Below, one piece after another: positions 53,011 through 64,000 of a DNA stretch of 64,000 nucleotides. Location: contig NZ_AHMP02000001.1 in the NCBI RefSeq assembly GCF_000243735.2, positions 335,001-399,000 on the forward strand. The letters run 5' to 3'. The DNA is from Leptospira kmetyi serovar Malaysia str. Bejo-Iso9 (lineage in GTDB: Bacteria; Spirochaetota; Leptospiria; Leptospirales; Leptospiraceae). Position numbers and translations under genes: made by a program. Every line of letters starts with the position of its first letter. Positions within the stretch are counted from its first letter, which is position 1. The notes beneath the pieces are model-generated. The model did not search any database, was not told the origin of the DNA, and was given only the letters and a program-made list of their open reading frames with translations.

Positions 53011-53970
53011 TTAAAATTGATATCGATAACCGAACGTATACTTGGATTCCAAAGTCGCCGAGGAAGTGGCGCCCGAGCTGAAGGTTCCTGCGTTGACCAT
53101 TGGATTGTAATCAAAGATCAAACCCTTCGAGGTTCCGTCCGAAATTCCCACCTTGGAAGAGATTTGTCCTCCGAAGATGAACGCGTCCGCCAAATTGATC
53201 AAATAAATTCCGGCCAACACTCCGATACTCGTTTGAAGATTTTTATAAGCCTTGTCGACGGCTTCTCTTCGATCCTGATACGGGCTGAACTGTTGGTTGT
53301 AAACGTAAAGAGTCAACGGATCCGAAATCGCCGGAGCCAGTTGAGGATTCGCGATTCCGAGAGCCGCGAGTGTGATCGAATCCTGAGAATACGGATTCCC
53401 GTATCCTTCGTAATTTTTTTTTGCGACGAGATACTTGCGATTATTCTCATATACCGCGTAACCTGCGGCCAAGAAAAGAGTCGGATAGATGATTGCTGCT
53501 AATTTTCTTCCGCTCGCCCATTGTCCCCATCCGGGCAGAGCCGCGGATCTTGCGAGCGCTCCGGTTTTGGATACGGCCGGTTTCGGAGGAGGAGCGGGTG
53601 GAAGAGGTTTGTTCTTTTCGGCTTCTTCTCTTTCCTTTCTAAGACGTTCCTCTTCATCGTGTTGTTTTTGAAGTTCGACGTTTCTTTGTTTGGAAAGTTT
53701 TTCGTCTTCCATTCTTTTGATTTCGGCGTTGCGGATTCTTTCTTCCTCTTCTTCGTCGATATCCTTATAGATGACCTTTAAGATTTCTTTTTTTTGTACG
53801 ACTCGTTTTCCTTCCTTGGTTTGAATCGTAATCGTCTTTTGATTTTGAGTGACTACCTTTCCGCGAAAACTTCCGCCCTCGTGCAAAAGCACGGTCTCCG
53901 AAAAAACGGAGAACGGAATGATAAAAAAGAATGCGAAAATCAAAAAAAGGTTTTTCAAGTATGAAATCAA
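53011..53970 (-). CDS. DUF5683-like exported membrane protein with charged coiled coil
   Basis: 319 residues from TTG 53970, chosen because GGAAGGA lies five bases before it; a GTG five codons upstream is the other option. Signal peptide 'LFLIFAFFFIIPFSVFSE', a small strand-rich segment ('GGSFRGKVVTQNQKTITI'), a strongly charged coiled coil (~80-130, 'EEEEERIRNAEIKRMEDEK'), a Pro-rich hinge, then a membrane domain with 'ARSAALPGWGQWASGRKLAA', the DUF5683 signature. Role unknown. It lies between hemN and hemG but is not obviously a haem gene. Confidence 0.72.
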   Translation of the reverse strand: MISYLKNLFLIFAFFFIIPFSVFSETVLLHEGGSFRGKVVTQNQKTITIQTKEGKRVVQKKEILKVIYKDIDEEEEERIRNAEIKRMEDEKLSKQRNVELQKQHDEEERLRKEREEAEKNKPLPPAPPPKPAVSKTGALARSAALPGWGQWASGRKLAAIIYPTLFLAAGYAVYENNRKYLVAKKNYEGYGNPYSQDSITLAALGIANPQLAPAISDPLTLYVYNQQFSPYQDRREAVDKAYKNLQTSIGVLAGIYLINLADAFIFGGQISSKVGISDGTSKGLIFDYNPMVNAGTFSSGATSSATLESKYTFGYRYQF

Positions 53971-54077
53971 AACTGTCCTTCCCACAATAAAGTATACGAC
54001 CCTTGCCGACGGGAATCGCCACTCATTATCAATAATTTATTGGACGACTTTTTGACCGAAAACCGGGCGACTTCCGT

Positions 54078-59391
<5,314 letters not shown>

Positions 59392-60309
59392 GATAATATC
59401 TCCTTGCCTCTTCTTGCTGCGTAGGTAATCAGATAAGCGGCGCCCGCTCTGGAAAAAATCTGCCAGGTTTCGCGCAAGGCCGCGTCGAAATCGCAGAATC
59501 CGTTTTGTGCGAGATAATGAATCGAAGCGTATTCTCCGCTGACCTGATACGCTCCGGTGGGAAGTCCGGTCTTTTCACGAATCGGACCGATGAGATCGAT
59601 CGAAGTCATTCCCGGTTTAACCATGAGGAAATCGGCGCCTTCTTCTTTATCCCGGATCGAGGAAAGAATGGAATCTTCCCGATTGCGAACGTCGATCTGA
59701 TACGAGGAACGATCCCCGTGTCCCGGAGCCGAATCCGCGGCCGCACGAAACGGTCCGTAAAAATTGCTCTTGAACTTGGTGGAATAACTCATAATTGGAA
59801 TATTCGAAAATCCGTATGTATCCAAGGTTTCGCGGTGACTTTTCACTCTTCCGTCCATCATATCGCTCGGCGCGATTCCGTCCGCACCCGCCTGCGCATA
59901 CGTCAACGCGATCTGCGAAAGATGTTTCACCGAAGAAGGATTATCTATGCTTCCGTCCTTATGCAGAAGTCCGCAATGTCCGTGAGTCGTAAGGGAACAC
60001 ATACAAGTGTCGATCCACAAAAACGCGTCCGGAAATTCTTTCTTTAAGGACGAGATGGAACGTTCGTAAAAAGATTTCGGAATTTCAGTATTGGATTTGA
60101 GCTCGGGCACCAAAAAAAGAATGAATTGTTTCACGCCCGCCTTGAGATCCGATTCCACCTGTTTCAAAACGGACGTCGGCGTATCCCGAAAAACTCCCGG
60201 AAGAGAATCCATTCTCTCCTTTTCCTTCAGCCCTTCCACGACAAAGAGCGGTTGTATTAGTTTTTTTGAATTTAGACTTTCCGAAGACGCGAGATCCCGG
60301 AGCGGGGCG

Positions 60310-62801
<2,492 letters not shown>

Positions 62802-62813
62802 ATCGATAAAAGA

Positions 62814-62844
62814 ACTATACCAGTTTTAAAGCTTTGATTGTCAA
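62814..62844 (-). promoter_or_regulatory. hemA: Likely hemA promoter
   Basis: On the minus strand TTGACA (62844-62839) overlaps the downstream repeat of the hem-box, and TATAGT (62819-62814) lies 19 bases further on, which is longer than ideal. HemR bound at the box would sit on the -35 region. The hemA ATG follows 13 bases after the -10, leaving a very short leader. Confidence 0.45.
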
Positions 62845-62854
62845 AGAAGTGTCA
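62839..62854 (-). promoter_or_regulatory. hem-box, HemR binding site
   Basis: Read on the minus strand it is TGACA-CTTCTT-TGACA, a direct repeat of TGACA separated by six bases. This equals the hem-box reported for HemR in L. biflexa. It sits 38 bases before hemA and 56 before the divergent small gene 62910, so one box could affect both. Confidence 0.75.
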
Positions 62855-62909
62855 CTACAGCAAAAAAGTTTCTGTTGACTTTATTGAGACTGATTTTCAA
62901 TTTAGATTT

Positions 62910-63131
62910 ATGCACTTGGAAATTCAAACACAGGATTGGATCGTATATGCGATCGTGGCCGCGACGGCGATTCGTTTGTTTTTTCCTTTGGTCTCCGTGA
63001 TCCGAGAATTCTCGAGCAAACCTTCGGACAATTCCGAAGAAGACTTCGGCTGTTACAACGGCGCCTGCAAGAGCTGCGATATAGGCTCCCCAAGCTCCTC
63101 TTCAAAAAAGAACAATCCCATTCTCCACTAA
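62910..63131 (+). CDS. Small Cys-rich membrane protein (FeoB-associated-like)
   Basis: 73 residues from ATG 62910; the frame opens 24 codons earlier, but that part overlaps the hem-box region. One TM helix ('DWIVYAIVAATAIRLFFPLV', ~8-27) and a cytoplasmic tail with 'FGCYNGACKSCDIG'. A short helix followed by a Cys cluster is the plan of FeoB-associated Cys-rich membrane proteins; no FeoB is in the window, so the assignment is tentative. It is divergent from hemA and shares its upstream region, which suggests a link to iron or haem. Confidence 0.55.
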   Translation: MHLEIQTQDWIVYAIVAATAIRLFFPLVSVIREFSSKPSDNSEEDFGCYNGACKSCDIGSPSSSSKKNNPILH

Positions 63132-63962
63132 AGCGAGAGCGACCCCGTCCTCTTCGTTGCTGTATCGCGTAACGTGCCTCGCGGAATTTTTGATTTCGGG
63201 GATCGCATTCTTCATCGCAAAACCCGCGCCGCTATGAAGAAGCATTTCCAGATCGTTGCGTTCGTCTCCGAAAGAAACGACGCCTTTTCCGTCCAAACCT
63301 TTGAGAGAAAGAAAACGGGAAATGCCCGACCACTTGGAAACGGAAACGTTGATGATCTCCACACAATAAGAAACGCCCGGAATTTTCGTAAGAATACAAC
63401 GCAACTCCACCGCTTCCGGGAGCGCGGAAATTTTTTGAACGAGAGAATCCAAATCTTCCTTACGAAGAGATAAAAAACAAATCACCAAAATTTTTTCGAG
63501 ATCCGCCGAAAGGAAATCTCCGATCGATCTCGTTCTCGAAAGATCTCCACCCGAATAGTTGTGATAGGCCCCGTCGGTGATCGGAATTTCGGTGAGCATG
63601 TCGATTCCTTCTTCGAACTTATCCACGTGAAGAATCGGAGGCGTATGAAATTCTTTTCCTAAAAGAAGAATCTTTTGAACCAAACCGAGATCCAAATAAC
63701 TTTCCGCAATTCTTTCCGCGTTCGGAGATTTGCGGAGAATCTGCCCATTGTTGGACACCACGTGAACTTCTCCCTTAAACTCTTTTGCAAACGAGAATGT
63801 GGAATAAAATCTTCTTCCGGTTGCGATGACTAAATTCTTTCCCTGATCGATCGCCTTTTGAAGCACCGAATGGGTGAGCGGGGAAATCCTACTTTTTGAA
63901 TTGAGAAGCGTTCCGTCCAAGTCGACGGCGATCGTGTGAATTTGGGTCGGATCAAAAGACAT
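63102..63962 (-). CDS. Cof-type HAD-superfamily phosphatase
   Basis: 286 residues. Motif I 'VDLDGTLLNSKSRISP' (Asp14, Asp16), motif II 'LVIATGRRFYS', a C2-type cap, Lys in 'GLDGKGVVSFGDERNDLEML' with the motif IV Asp residues, and 'GAGFAMKNAIPEIK'. Cof-type enzymes dephosphorylate small sugars, flavin precursors or similar. Its last 30 bases overlap the end of the convergent gene 62910-63131. It appears to be monocistronic. Confidence 0.92.
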   Translation of the reverse strand: MSFDPTQIHTIAVDLDGTLLNSKSRISPLTHSVLQKAIDQGKNLVIATGRRFYSTFSFAKEFKGEVHVVSNNGQILRKSPNAERIAESYLDLGLVQKILLLGKEFHTPPILHVDKFEEGIDMLTEIPITDGAYHNYSGGDLSRTRSIGDFLSADLEKILVICFLSLRKEDLDSLVQKISALPEAVELRCILTKIPGVSYCVEIINVSVSKWSGISRFLSLKGLDGKGVVSFGDERNDLEMLLHSGAGFAMKNAIPEIKNSARHVTRYSNEEDGVALALVENGIVLF

Positions 63963-64000
63963 GATTGTTTCAGTAATTCGGATCGAGTTTTTTAGAGAAT

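Overview
The window reads as spirochaete DNA of the genus Leptospira, most likely its small second chromosome. Evidence: a compact haem operon with an embedded two-component pair (the HemKR arrangement described in Leptospira), a DUF1574 protein, a moxR-DUF58-bat-htpG operon, many exported proteins of Leptospira type, and a parAB locus close to the haem genes. Base composition looks moderate rather than strongly AT-rich; I cannot name the species. No rRNA, tRNA, insertion sequence or CRISPR array was seen.

Layout. 1-2.4 kb: two tandem paralogous outer-membrane barrel genes on the minus strand, the first cut by the window edge. 2.5-5.1 kb: polyamine genes speD-speE followed by a DUF155/RMD1 gene, then a small membrane protein. 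5.9-8.0 kb: a methyltransferase and a polytopic membrane protein. 8.1-11.1 kb: an ethylmalonyl-CoA-mutase-like enzyme and its MeaB GTPase. 11.2-14.4 kb: a secreted transglutaminase-like protein and a secreted caspase-fold/ankyrin protein. 14.4-15.3 kb: a hairpin-rich repeat and an AT-rich gene bounded by inverted GTTAGGC motifs that look like integron-cassette ends. 15.4-18.6 kb: small metabolic genes and a fatty-acid desaturase. 18.7-24.2 kb: a signalling group resembling partner switching (ATPase, SpoIIE phosphatase, NAD-kinase-like protein, STAS protein). 24.2-27 kb: PhoX-like protein and small membrane or exported proteins. 27-36 kb: the moxR-DUF58-batA-batB-batC-batD-htpG operon, all minus strand. 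36-47.5 kb: a YwqK-repeat lipoprotein, DUF1574 protein, dehydrogenases, type II NADH dehydrogenase, phosphatase, diguanylate cyclase, cyclic-nucleotide-binding protein, acyltransferase and FMN reductase. 47.5-49.4 kb: parB and parA with two matching palindromes that are good centromere (parS) candidates. 49.4-62.9 kb: the haem pathway: hemH on the plus strand, hemG on the minus strand, and the coupled minus-strand operon hemA-hemCD-hemB-hemL-hemK-hemR-hemE-hemN, with a TGACA-N6-TGACA box in front of hemA. 62.9-64 kb: a small Cys-rich membrane protein and a HAD phosphatase.

How the genes work together. The haem genes cover every step from glutamyl-tRNA to protohaem, using oxygen-independent HemN for coproporphyrinogen oxidation, with the sensor and regulator inside the operon. 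Ecm and MeaB suggest acetyl-CoA assimilation through the ethylmalonyl-CoA route, which would suit an organism that grows on fatty acids. The parAB/parS-like locus points to active segregation of this replicon. The features least like the ordinary chromosome are the cassette-like gene at 14.6-15.25 kb and the secreted caspase-fold/ankyrin protein.
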